Shown here: in pieces, positions 1-12,153 of the stretch
Layout of the letters: each line of letters starts with the position of its first letter
Numbering within the stretch: the stretch's first letter is position 1
Assembly: GCF_012489685.1 (NCBI RefSeq)
Contig: NC_080046.1
Location: forward strand, 40,449,176 to 40,513,175
Origin: Lotus japonicus
Lineage: Eukaryota; Streptophyta; Magnoliopsida; Fabales; Fabaceae
Length of the DNA: 64,000 bases
Direction of reading: 5' to 3'
Notes under the pieces: model-generated
Databases searched by the model: none
Told to the model about the DNA's origin: nothing
The model's input: the letters and a program-made list of their open reading frames with translations, nothing else
Made by a program: the position numbers and the translations under genes

Positions 1-3000
1 TCAAGTGTTCGCAACACTATCTCTCAAAAATGAGGATAAGCTGGCCCATCGGCCTAAAACAAGACCTCCTAAGTCCAACCAACTCAATGTGATTCCCGTA
101 AAGAAACCACACAAAAAGCTATAGGTGGGAAACTACCCTGTCCCCAAAGAAATAAATGATGTTCAGAGCTAAGACTCTACTCCTACACTAATCTCATCTC
201 AAGGAGCTCACACCAGCACTAAAACCTACATGCTAGTATGATCGTCGTCCTAATTCGAAATCCAGAACGACCTAGTCTATATACACCATCCGTCCTCCTC
301 TCACGACCGCGATGCGCTTCTATTCCAGCATCTCAACCCTAGTTCCCCCCGAAGGGTGAACCATCGTGAATCAGCCCGCCAAAGACATCTGACAAAAGGC
401 GTAGTCCGCCAAAGCACACACAGAAGACGCGAGGGTCAACTCCAAAGAATTATGTAATTAATAGCACCGATAGATATAGATAATAGAATAGCCACTTAGG
501 CTTATAGCTAGGGATAACATCCTAGGGTTGCATATTCCATAAAGAACATAAACGACAATAATAACACTTAACATGTTCCAAGTAGGATTATCAAATAACA
601 ATCACACTCAACAACTAAGTCAGTATGCATGTTGCATGACATGATATGACGGTTAACCCAGTTAACCACATGCATTCCGGAAAGGGATGGACATCAAACG
701 GATCAGCCCTAACACCAGCCACAGTGGGACCATTTCGGCCCGCGTGCCTCTTACACCACACAAAGGTAGTCAGATCAGCAGTAAACCCGAAGGTCTGCCA
801 TTTCGGTCTGCTACAAGAGTCGTCTACAAACGCTCTTACACGGCATTCCGGGTCTTATGACCATTTTGGAAACCGACGAGGTCCAGAGTACGTCATGTGT
901 TAATACCTCATTAATGTTGCATGAATGCATGATGATTAGTCAAACAACGTCTCCGAATCTCACTCGACACGTCGCCACGTGTTCTAGTTAAATTAAAGTC
1001 TCTAAAAACTTACCCTAAGGTAACAGTCGATTCTGCGACAAAAGACACATCTTCACAACAACACATAACTCATGATGATCTCCAAATCATCCGACTCATC
1101 TCAATCCGATGGTCAAAACTGCTCAACGAGCAAGAGTATCAACATACTCGGAAACTATCAATTTCCCGGACTTATCCCCAGGATAGTCCAACAACACAGC
1201 TGCTCCAACAGCACAAGAGCATCAACATACTCAATACTTCCCAACTTCCTCAACACTTGGATCCGACGACACTTCTCGTTTTCCAAAAACTAAGATTTGC
1301 ATCCTAAGCTTCCTTTCGAGTTTGTTATCATTATTTGAAGGTTTAGAGGTTGTTTAATGTCTTATGAGTTTTCTTTACAAAATAATATCCTTTTAGTCTT
1401 ATCGCAAAATCTAATAAGTTCTCGGGATCTCCTAATCCCCAACTGACTCCAGAGAATGTCTCGATCCATAAAACACCATAACAAGGCCCGAATCTCATTC
1501 GTCCTATCAAACTTTCTCAAAACTCTCAAAATAAAATCGGCATGACCTGCCCGCTATTCTCACTACTCAGAATCTCAGATTTCATTGCAAAAGCATAATT
1601 AACTCAGCACAATCAACCAACATGTCATATATCAACATATTATGCGATAACCACGTAGCACTTAGCATATAAAGCATGCATCACACATCCTAAATTACCC
1701 ACATAGCACATAGCATGTAATTCACTCTCAAAAACATTCAGTAGATGAATCATCTACATTGTCAGTCGAAGCCTCAGAAAACATTTTTCCAATCAAACAC
1801 AAACAAGTGCATAAACAGTAAACAATGTCGAAAGCATCGACCCTAAGCATTAACTAGAGATTCAGTGAGAAGCCCTCACCTGAAGGTTCTCCAGAGTGAT
1901 CTTCGAACTCTTCCTCACAAGCAAAGCGTTGCTCCTCAGGAAATTCCTCAAAAGCACCTTTACAGTAAAACCACAGAATTCCATCAAAATCTTTCGCAAA
2001 ATAAGCTATCAATGCTCACTAAGGTTACCCGAAGTAATACATACTCCGAGGTGCGATAATCTAGCGCGAAAGGACAAGTTTTCGGAAAAGGAAATTTTCC
2101 TCCTCCCCCCCTAAAGGGCTCGGCCACTTTTGGTAATTGTGGGGCTCGATTTTTCTTCGATCAAACTTGGTTCCTATCCTATCATTAGCCATAACTAAGG
2201 GTATTCTAAACTCGGAAAAATTATCGGATCAAAAACTGTCACAGGGGTATTTTGGTCATGATTTTTAACTTAGAATTTCAAAACTGAAATCCCAAAAAGA
2301 AAATTTGACAGGGACGTCACTAACGACGTTTATGACAACTAATCCTACTAGCACTAAGCTAAGGCGATAGTTTTCAGCCCAAAAGACGAAGCTTTACTCC
2401 AAAAATGGGTATTTGAGGCTAAAATTGATTCCGGCGGAATTTCGGCGACATAACGGAAAAACTAATCCGGCAGAAGTGATCTTGGGCACGTAAGGAAGAT
2501 GTTTAGAATAAAAAATGAAATATTCAGGATAGTTTTGCAAAAACCTCAAAACTATCAGCTCAGAAAAGTCTACAGAAAAGCTATGGAAAAAGCGATCAGA
2601 GGTAAGGATTAGCGACTATACCTCGAAACCTTGAAGTAGCAACTGATTAATCGACGATCAAGCAAGGATTGAACAAAAACTCTTCTTCCTTCCTCTTCAA
2701 TGGAGCTCGCGGATTTGGGAGAGAAATGGAGGAGTTTTGTGATTTTTCTCACCTTTCTTGCTATATATAGAGGTTGGCAAAACGCGGTAAAATGAAAGTT
2801 TCGCGAATCTGATTTTTCCGGCGTCATTCTCCGTGAATTCTAAGATATGTTTTGGCGAAAGAATTCCAAAACTAAAATGAGGTCTCCTTGTATTTTTGGT
2901 AACTAATGCAAAGTCGGTGTAAAACTATTTTACCCGATAAGTTGCTTTTTGCATCGGATGTCGGAATAGAAAACTTCCTTCTGAAGAAAGATTGAGATCA

Positions 3001-3476
3001 TCAAGAGAAATGAGTGTACGCGTGTGGAATCTTCATTTGAAGCTCTGAATAGAAAAAGTCTTCATTGTCGGGTGATTCTAGGGTTTTGAAATACCAGGGT
3101 TTCGGTTTCGGCAAACTTCCGATGATTGGAATCGGACGTTCGTAGATTCTAGAGTTTCGCCTCGAAACGATTGTGATATATGGAAAAAGAGAAGTTCTAA
3201 CATTTCTCTGAAGATTTTTGGAATTAACTTCCATCGTGCCTATAAGTGAAAACTAGCTATATACTAGGGTTTCTGACCTAGGTTTAAGCGTGTAACGATC
3301 GTGTTATACCTTTTATCGATTCGGATACAATCATTAGACTTTTCCTGAACTTTCTCCTTCATAAATTTATTTCATTAAATAAACTCTTGTTCAGTTTTCC
3401 CTTCTCAATACATCAAACCTAATCGTAAATGGATATCTCTTCCACTTATTCTAAGCTTAAAATCTTGGGTCTTACA
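1..3476 (-). mobile_element. Tekay-type LTR (LTR-1), cut by window start
   Basis: The segment is the reverse complement of the LTRs of element A (37765-41484), recognisable throughout, for example around 55-120 and 2850-3476. Read on the minus strand it begins TGTAAGACCC at 3476, the usual 5' end of these LTRs. Its other end lies left of the window, so I cannot tell a solo LTR from one arm of a full element. It abuts the interior of the LTR of element E at 3477, so it was probably inserted there; the first flanking bases TAACA would be one copy of the target duplication. A TATA motif lies near 2761. The region 226-440 corresponds to the leader-ORF region of solo LTR F but is shortened and has stops. 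Confidence 0.85.
2761..2770 (-). promoter_or_regulatory. TATA box of LTR-1
   Basis: CTATATATAG lies about 700 bases inside the LTR 5' end (minus strand), the same place as the TATA motifs of elements A and D. It would start an RNA with a leader of more than 2.5 kb before the primer-binding site. Inferred from sequence and position. Confidence 0.5.
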
Positions 3477-3479
3477 TAA

Positions 3480-3740
3480 CATACGGATCCGCGCGTGTCG
3501 AAGAGTTATCGCTGAATCGATCCAATCCCTCGGATTGAACATACGGATTCACGCGAGTTAAAATGGCAATCGCTGAATCGATCCAATCCCTCGGATTGAA
3601 CATACGGACTCACGCGTGTCTGAGTGACTACCGCCGAATCGATCCAATCCCTCGGATTGAATATACGGACTCGCGCGTGTCAAACAATTATTGCCGAATC
3701 GGTCCAACCCGTCGGGTTTGGACATACGGATTCGCGCCGC
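3480..3740. repeat. 61-bp minisatellite with an internal hairpin
   Basis: Just over four tandem units of 60-61 bp start with CATACGG and end with GGATTGAA. Each contains an inverted repeat: CAATCC-CTC-GGATTG in units 1-3 and CAACCC-GTC-GGGTTTG in unit 4, where a change in one arm is matched in the other. The array sits in the presumed transcribed leader of the LTR of element E. Confidence 0.85.
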
Positions 3741-5670
3741 AAAGTCGAAGATACACTCTTGGTGTTCCTCGTGAAGGCCCAATCTTTTGACCGTCCCAAA
3801 CCCCAAACGTATGCATAATGCAATATGGTTAACCAAACATCGAATCGTCCTCACATGTACGAGTTTAACCACAAATCTCAATTTAAAAGGACCCGAAGGT
3901 CAAAGTCGTCTTTGCGACTAGGCTGTGAAAAGCCGGAGTACATATTGCACTCAGTGACATTTCCATGGTCACTATGGTTCATCCCCGTGACGACCATCAA
4001 ATCATCTCAAGTTCAAGGCTTTTTGACTATTTCCCGGTTTTCACAATCATTTCAAACTCTTAAATTTTCCTAAAGGTCTCGTTAATTAATCAAAGCATTT
4101 CAATGTGAGTTAATCAAGTTATGATGTCTATTATCGAAATCCAAGTTCCATAAGTTCTCAAGTTCCAAATTCCAACTATTCAAAGTTTCCCAAATCTCCC
4201 AAATATAATCCCCGGGAAAAGTCTAAGTATTCCAAAGAGGGCTAGATATCAGACCTCAGGTCAGGACCTGCCTAGGGTTATTCTTTCAACCCGAAAGATC
4301 AACAACATCAACTCAAATGTCCTACGCTCCGCAATCGCGTCAACACGCACAATTCGAAATCAATTCAACAATATTCAGCTCTAAAGAGCGATGCAATAAT
4401 AATATGGTGCGGGAATCATAAGACAGAAATCAGTAAACGGCCGAAGCCTCTCAGAAAACGGAGACACACGTCTCATATAAGTTCACTCGGCCGAAGCCTC
4501 CAGAAAACATTTTCCAATTCACAGCGATAAACAATATCCAAGCAATATTCAATATCAAGCAATACTCAAGTCGAAGTTATCGACGCCTACAATACAAATA
4601 GCTAGTAAGTAAGTTGCCCTAACCTCGAGTTGTTCTAGTCTCGCGGTGCAGGTCTCGCTCACAAGCTTGTTCAGTCAATCCCAAAGTTTCCACAATTGAA
4701 CCTTTGAGCAAACAAAGCAATAATGAATCAAAACAAGTCGATACAGTCGAAACAATCCTAACAAATGTTCGACAAAGCTCAAGAAGCTTCAGAGTACAAC
4801 ATTTAGGCACGAATGGAAGGGCTTTCCCCGTATGGATGAGTTTAGACTCGATTCAAGTTTTGTACAAAAACACTTTATTCGCTAAAACGTGCATAACTCG
4901 AGCTACAGAACTCGGAATGACACGAAACCAACGCCAAAATTTCGACAACGGAGAGAGCTACGCTATAACTCAGGTCATACAGACCCACAAATTATTTTTG
5001 GACACGGTACCATGGCATATAAGTTTCGGCCACTATCAAAATAGGGCTTCCCGAACTTTTTCTTCAATCTAATTTAATTCCTAGGTATTCTTAGGCGATA
5101 TCTAGGCCAGGGAAACTCTCAGAAAAATTATCGGGTCGAAAACTGTCGCAGGAGTATTTTGGTCAATAATCTTAGCTCAGAATTTCAAAATTGGAATTTC
5201 GAAAAACAAATTTGATGGGGACGTCACCAACGACGTTTATGACAACTAATCCTACTGACACTAAGCTAAGTCGAGAGTTTTAAACCGAAAGAACGAAACT
5301 TTGGCTCAAAATGGGTTTTTCAAGCAGAATTGGAATTTGGCGGCATTTCGGCGAGATTCAGCAGAAAACAACCAGATATTCATGCTCTTGGGCATGTAGG
5401 CAATAAGTTTAGACACTAAAATCAAGTTATTTGGACAGTTTTACAAAAAGCTCAAAACTTTGAGCACAGAAAGACATAGAGAAAAGCGACAGAATTGACG
5501 ATCAGAAGTAAGGAATAACATCTATACCTCGAGGTCTACGCGTAGCAACGAACGGTGCAGCGATCATGCAAGAAACGGCGAAAATCTTTTCTCCCCTCCG
5601 TCTCCTCTTTCTCGCGGGTTTGGTGGCTATGGTGTTGTGGGGTTTTTTTTTGATTTTTTTCCTTTTCAAG

Positions 5671-5680
5671 CTATTTATAG
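5671..5680 (-). promoter_or_regulatory. TATA box of element E LTR
   Basis: CTATAAATAG on the minus strand, about 710 bases from the LTR 5' end, equivalent to the TATAAATAG of element B and solo LTR F. Inferred core promoter. Confidence 0.55.
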
Positions 5681-6384
5681 TTTATGGAAAATGCGGAAAA
5701 ATGAAAATTTCGCGATTCTGATTTTTCCTGCGCGTTCCTCTGTTAATTCTAAGATAGATTCTGGCGACAGAATTCCAGAACTAAAAACAGGTTTCTTGGA
5801 ATTAAATCAAACGATCCAAAGTCGGTGTAAATCGATTTTACCCGAAAAATTACTTTTTGCAGTGGTTGTCGGATGAGAAAACTTCCTTCTGAAGAAAGAT
5901 TGGAAACATCAAGAGAAATGGGTGTGCGCGTGTGGAATCTTCGTTTGAAGCTCTGAATAGAAAAAGTCTTCATCGTCGGTTGATTTTAGGTTTCTTGACC
6001 TATCAGTGATTTAGTTTCGGCAAACCTCCGAGAATTGGAATCGGACGTTCGTATATCTCAGGGTTTCGTATCGAAACGCTTGTCATGGAAAGGATTAAGA
6101 GAAATTCTAACATTCCTCTGAAGATTTTTGGAATTAGTTCCTATAGTGCTTTAAGGGTAAATTAATCGTTTACTAACGCTCTTGCCCTAGGCGTAAGCGT
6201 ATAAGAGTCACACTATAACTTATATCGATTTTAATACTATTCTTAGCCTTTTCCTGAACTTTCTCCTTCATAAGTTCATTCCATTCGATAAACACTTGTT
6301 CAGGTTTCCTTCACGATACATCGAAACCTAATCGTGAATATGAATTTAATTAATTTATTCCAAGCTTAAAACTTGGGTTTCACA

Positions 6385-6402
6385 TTACTACCCTCCAAAA
6401 AG
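6385..6402 (-). other. Polypurine tract of element E
   Basis: A purine-rich run on the minus strand (TTTTTGGAGGGTAGTAA) directly abuts the LTR start. Element A has the same run before its 3' LTR (44243-44260) and B a close variant. It would prime plus-strand DNA synthesis. Confidence 0.75.
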
Positions 6403-6414
6403 AAAGTTTCGTCC

Positions 6415-6600
6415 TCGAAACTAAGAGTTCAGTAAAAAGCTCCGGATATTATTCCTTGATCTTTTCCTCTAATTCTCATATATCACCGTCCGTGTCTTTG
6501 TTCCAAATAACTTTCACTAAAGCACTCTGCTTTCTCCTCGATTGTTTTACTCTTCTAGCCCCAATGCTGACCGACGGCGTCTCAACAAACATATCATCAT
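6415..6600 (-). pseudogene. Chromodomain remnant (integrase C-terminus), element E
   Basis: The minus strand aligns with the degraded pol C-terminus in A (44031-44222) and B (23200-23370). It still shows the pattern of a Tekay-clade chromodomain: an ETP-like start, a basic patch, then an aromatic-containing VKVIW-like strand and a final LF motif. The frame is broken. In intact elements this integrase-linked domain steers insertion to heterochromatin; here it is a relic next to the polypurine tract. Confidence 0.55.
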
Positions 6601-8072
6601 CTTAATACCTAACAATCCATTATTGTCATTTCCTTCCTTAAAACTTTCCTCACTCAAACCAATTTACACTTACTGAAATCCTTAACACTTCACACAAATC
6701 GAGACTTATCCCCTAGAAGATCAACTTATAACTATACCTCAAGGGCTTAACTAGTTATTTTATCATCCGATCCTTCAACCTTCCGAGATTTAACTGTTAT
6801 CGTAACCGCTAACTCCACTAAATTCCTTATGCGTACATGAATCTCAGCTCACTAGGTCAACCTTAGCCATAGGGTTCTCATTCAACTTAGTGAAATTCAC
6901 TTGTTAACTCTGGTATGCCTCATCAAAATCCATAACAAAGTTTCATTCACTCTTAGACTATAAGAAACTTGTCCAAATATGATAACCACAAGTATTCATC
7001 TTAATACTAACACTTTCCTTTATGTAACTTGATCACCATCTCGTCGATCTATTTCTTAATCTCTCAGTCAAATTCTGACAAACTTCGAGCTCTACGCACT
7101 TTAGACAAGAATTCATAGACTTAAAACCTAAACCTCCCCCAAGTTTGGACCTCTAATGGCCTTTAATTCTTCAATACTTCTTAAATGAATATCCATTTCT
7201 TAAAACTATAACTCCTTTGCTTTTACAAACGACCTGAACAGTGTCGTCATGCTTTCACATTCACAACTTGATCCTGATATCCACAATCATACTTATTATG
7301 CTAACATCTTTCAAATCTTATCACATGGATCATTATGTCCGCAACCTCATAATCAACATCAATCGATCACCAACATATAAGCAAATGATCACCTTAAAAT
7401 CTAACGATCCATTAATGTCGTCCCCTTTTTGAAACTATCATCATTAAAACCATCAAATCGATATTTCTCTTAATCACAAATCGAATCACCAATTTATTAC
7501 CAGTCTTAACACTCTACACAACTCAGAATTCATTTACTTCAAGATCACTCTTATATTATACCCCAATGGATTTAACCCGGAACTCATCTTCAGGTCTTCA
7601 ATCTTCTAAGATTCAACTCCTATTGTCACACCTACAACCATAAGATCTCCTACTCGTACGCGATTCTCAACTCTCAAGGTCAATCTTAACCCTAAGATTT
7701 CAATCCAACTTAGTAAATCTCACTTAGTAATCTTAACATGTTTCTCTGAAATCCATATCAACAATCTCAAGTATTCAACTTATGCTGAAACTTCCTTTTT
7801 CTAACTTAATCATTAATTCAACACTTAGTCACTCAAGCAAACACCTGACAATTCTCTAAGTCCTACACATTCAAGTTAAAATTCATGGGCTTAAAATCTA
7901 AACTTTTACCTAGTTTGCATCGGTAATGTCCTTGAACACTTCAACACTTTTCAAGTGAAAATTCATCTCTTAAGACTATAATGTCTCCACAAATAAATCA
8001 AGCGCTTAGCAAAACTTATTCCTCGAACTCGACTACAACAATCTAGTTCAGAGTTAATTCTTCTCAACAATA
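6601..8072 (-). other. Non-coding filler replacing pol in element E
   Basis: AT-rich sequence with no coherent reading frame lies where pol should be. It is collinear with 23371-25025 of element B (for example 7290-7380 against 24480-24580) and more loosely with 42850-44000 of element A. It contains two diverged tandem copies of a roughly 0.8-kb unit, for example AACAATCCATTA near 6607 and AACGATCCATTA near 7402. The match to B stops at 8072, where LINE sequence begins. Confidence 0.7.
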
Positions 8073-10363
8073 GATGACAGCAGGACTCAGTATGAAGGCC
8101 ACATAACTTTCTTAAAGCCGCCTCCATGGAAGGGAGAACACCATGCTGGAGAAGGCTTGTTGCACAGGGGATCCGGTCCAAAACACAACGCCAAGCAAAC
8201 GCCTTGACTTTAGAAGGGGCCACTGAGCGCCAGATGAGCTTAAATATGGAATCAGGCTCTCCCAATTACGGTTCCTGCAAAAAAGAATAAGAGGAGCTAA
8301 TAGAGTAAGCCATCAGGGTTCGGGAGCCAAAGCCATGTATACAATACACCCTCCACTAAAGGAACCGCAAACATGTCAGAATGCAGTTCCTGAAGCCAGA
8401 TCAACTCTCTGCCAGCAAGGGGTCTGCGCCATAAGAGATTCCAGTGCCCAAGAGCCAGAAAGCCACTGCCCGCAGCCAGAAATACAATCCCATTTCAATC
8501 TTGATAAATTATACAATCTATATAACTTGTCTCTAAAAATCCCTTGACCTGACTAGTCCTCAAGCCAGAATTTTGTGTCATTTCCCGACCGAATTGACTT
8601 TGAAGACCCAGCATCCAGCCAACTCGTTCCTCCTATTTGACAAGCCGCTTGGACATCCTTCCACCAAGCTGATTCCTTCAAACAGGTTCCCTAACTGTAT
8701 TTAGCTCTAATAATTTTGCACCACAAATTATCAGGCTCTGACTTCAACCTCCAAAGCCACTTCCCTAAAAAAGACTTATTAAACAGCGATAAATCCATGA
8801 TGCCCAAACCGCCAACATGTTTTGGTTTGCAGACATCAGACCATTTTACCCAAGATATTTTCCTATCTTCCTCATTTCCCCCCAACAAGAAGTTGCGTAT
8901 AATTCTATTGCAAATCTTCAGAACACAGACTGGGATTTAAAAAAAAGATAAAAAAAACAGGGGCAGTGCTAAGAGAACGCTTTGAATGAAGCAGATACGA
9001 CCACTAAATGATACCAGTTTGTGCTTCCAAGCTAACAATCTCCCCCTCAACTTCTTAATAACAGGCTCCCAAGTTTTTTGACAGCCACCTCGACTTCCCA
9101 CAGGGATCCCCAAATAAATAAAAGGAATTTGCATTACCTTACAGTTAAGAAAGGAGGCGAATTGTTGTGCAACTCCGGGCTCAAGAGCAATGGAAGCCAG
9201 CTTGCTTTTATGGAAATTCACTTTTAAACCAGAAGCCAGCTCAAAACATCAGCAAACTGAAACCCAAAAAAATAGTATCATCAGCAAACTACAGCAGGGA
9301 GACCTCAATACCACTCTCCTTACCAACTTGAAACCCCATAAATTTTCCAACTTTGATTGCATTGAGAAAAAGCCCGTTTAACCCTTCAGCAACAATTAGA
9401 AAAAGGAATGGAGCCAAAGGGTCCCCTTGACGAAGCCCCTTTTCCATTCTAAACTCACCACTGGGGCTGCCATTTACAAGTACAGACACAGATGCAGATC
9501 TCATACATCCCATAATCCACCCAATCCATTGTTCACTGAATTTCATTCTTCTCATCATGTACTCCAAAAACCCCCCACTCAACAGAGTCGTATGCTTTTT
9601 CATAGTCAACTTTAAAAATAATTGTAGGCCTCTTCTTTAATTTTGCTTCATGAACCACCTCGTTGACGATCACAACACTGTCAAGCATTTGACGTCCCAC
9701 AATAAAAGCAAACTGACGGTCATCAATAATTTTTCCCATGACAGAGCTCAACCTGGTTGCCAGCAATTTGGATACCACCTTGTACACGCATCCAATAAGC
9801 GAGATAGGCCTGAATTCATTAAGACTCTAGGGGGAGGTCACCTTAGGTATCAGGGCGATAAAAGAAGCATTGCATCCCCTAGGCCAAGCTCCCCTTGACC
9901 AAAATTCTTTCACCACTCTAGAGAAATCCTTCTGAAACAAGTGCCAAAATTTCTGTATGAATCTAAAATTGATCGTCAAGGCTGGGGCTTTTGTCACCTC
10001 CACAAGCCCACACAACAGCTTTAATTTCTTCAGGATCAAATGGGGCGGTAAGGAAAGAATTATCATTATCAGACACTGCTCTAAACTGGACCCCATCAAG
10101 TGTTGGAAAGACCCTCACCTCAGAACTAAATTTTGCTTCAAAAAGTCGCTGCACTGTTGTCTTCACTGCGCCCGGATTCTCCTCCCATACACCATCAATC
10201 ATCAGGCCAACAATTGAGTTAGCACGCCTTTTCCAATTTATAGATGAATGGAAAAAAGCAGAATTTTGGTCCCCCTTTGCAATCCATTTAGATCTTGCCT
10301 TTTGACAGAGAGATTCGTGATATTTCAGCACCTCCCGGAACTCATTTAACATAATTGAGTTCA
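8073..10363 (-). pseudogene. LINE (L1-type) ORF2 fragment: reverse transcriptase to zf-RVT
   Basis: Minus-strand frames, read from 10363 downward, give in order: the region upstream of RT (ARSKWIAKGDQNSAFFH), the RT fingers and palm (FKVDYEKAYDSVEW near 9600, GLRQGDPLAPFLF near 9430), the FADD catalytic site near 9280, the thumb (YLGIPVG near 9120), GGLGIMDL near 8810, and the start of the zinc-binding zf-RVT domain ending near 8080. The endonuclease domain and the 3' end with poly(A) are missing, so both ends are truncated. It has frameshifts (for example near 9585) and an in-frame TAG at 9289-9291 directly before FADD. It is dead. It borders the filler of element E at 8072. Confidence 0.85.
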
Positions 10364-12153
10364 TGGGTTGAGGGTTTAAATTTCTCTAGCGTTAGTAAAA
10401 TCTCAGTTAGTGGACAACTTTCTTGGATAAATCTCTCGGCGCTCCTTCAAGTAGTGGTTCTACACTTCTACAAGCCGCTCCAACATGTCATTGATGCCTT
10501 GTTCGTAGAATGGAAGTGTTTTCTCTTTTGTTTTCCCATTTTTATTAAAAAAAAAACACACACACCAACAAGTATTTAGAATAGCATCAATAAATTACAG
10601 GTTGGAGTGGGTCTTTTGGCTAAACTAAATATCTTGAATTTCAACGAAAAACTAAGGTTAATTTATATACCATAATCTAAAATATGGTTTCGATAAAATA
10701 ATTTTATAGTTTTTAGTCTCTGAAATTTTTTTTTGATTGGAAAGTCGTTTCATTAAGCATTTTTTACTTGGTCACCGACCAGCGTGGTAATCATATATAG
10801 TCACATAATGGTGTTCACATGCAATTTTCACATCAATTCTAACTCTTTCAAAGTTCTCTTTCAGCAAATTTAGTCATTTTAAAATTCTCTTTCATCAAAT
10901 CTACTCCTTCCAATTTCTTTTTTATCAAAGTTAGTCATTTTTTCCATTCCATGCCACTTCTTCCTCTTCCTCCTCTAACTTGTCACTCATTTTTCTAGCG
11001 AACTACCTTATTCAATCTTGATAGCTTCGAAGGAATTATGATCATTTTCCAATCACAAGTAACAGGAATTTTTGAAGGTAAGGAAACAGAGCTGGAGAGT
11101 TGGAGGTTGGAGAGAAGATGAAGGAGGAGAAGAGGGAGAGATTTTGAGTGCGGTGGTACGTCTGAAAAAGCTTGATATGGCTTTAGCGGAAGCATTGGGC
11201 TTACACGCAATGTTAGTATTGAGTATTCCTGGAAACTCTTTTTCACATGTTATTGCTTAATCATATCAGATAACCTTTGTCTGGACAATGCTCTAAGAAG
11301 GTTTTCTAGCTTCTATATGCACATTAATTCGGTTCGATAGTTAAGGATGTTGAGTCGAAACTTTCATGGACTGATTGGATCACATCATCGAGTCACTCAT
11401 TGGAAGATAAAACAAAAATAATGAAACTGCTCACTATCTAGCAAAATATGCATAATTCTATATGACCAACTAAACTTGGGTTGAAGAAGCCTATGTTAGT
11501 GTTGATAAGATGTATTGAGTAGAGACGAGGAAGGTGAGGGTAGATCAACCGTAATGTTCGTTTGGCGGATTTTGTTTCGATAAGGGATTTAAAGGGGTTC
11601 GGAAGCATAAAAGGCTAAGAACGTATGGAGTATTATTTCAATGAATAGAAGATGATATACATCGGAAGTCTCCCTTTTATAGCAGGTCGACCTCCAACCC
11701 TAATTGACACATTCATTACATTGTCGGTTGACCTGTGTACCAATCATGCCCGCTAATGGAGCGTAATCATTACAGTGCCGGTTGACTTGTGGATCAATCT
11801 CGTCCATCAGGGAAGCACTTTATCACATGGTCAGCTGACTTGGTGCCAGGTTGTGTTGGCTAGCAGATCGAAGTCTTGGCATTTGACCATGCGCGTAATC
11901 AGCGGTCGGCTTGCTTCCTCATTGACAGTTGGATGTATTCGTAATGGAGTGTGCCTTTACTTTAGTCTTCTAGCATATAGGCCCAGACTTCGCCTGTCCA
12001 ACTCAATCCTAAGAGGGAAACTTGGCCTTCCCCTAGTTTTCTTTCTTGTACCTGTTTTCTTTTCCTTTGGTCTTTACTCTATTTATATCTCCTTGTATAG
12101 GGTTGAAGTATCACTTGTATACTTCTATTCAATATATTTGGTAATTTGGTTTA
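10364..12153. other. Unassigned spacer, 1.8 kb
   Basis: No credible gene here. A run of ten A at 10547-10556 follows a TTTTCCCATTTTTATT stretch and could be the tail of a plus-strand retroposon beginning near 10364, but I could not identify it. Sequence near 12080-12150 (GGGTTGAAGTATCACTTG and onward) resembles the 3' untranslated end of a plus-strand plant LINE. Nothing else is recognisable. Confidence 0.5.

Larger units (their letters stand above)
3477..6384 (-). mobile_element. Element E LTR, 5' part on the minus strand
   Basis: On the minus strand this begins TGTGAAACCC at 6384, directly after the polypurine tract of element E (6385-6402), so it is the 3' LTR of a minus-strand Tekay-type element. 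It aligns with the other long LTRs here (for example the CTCGAG-containing stretch near 4620 compared with 21660 in element B). Only about 2.9 kb is present before LTR-1 interrupts it; the remaining part should lie left of the window. Its minisatellite (3480-3740) is specific to this copy. Confidence 0.8.

Noticed and set aside
3558..3881. 107-codon minus-strand ORF and overlapping plus ORFs
   Set aside because: Produced by the 61-bp minisatellite; repeats whose unit length keeps or shifts frame give long chance frames.
12030..12153. 3' end of a second, plus-strand LINE
   Set aside because: Resembles plant LINE 3' untranslated sequence, but no coding region or clear poly(A) supports it, so it is left as a note in the spacer.
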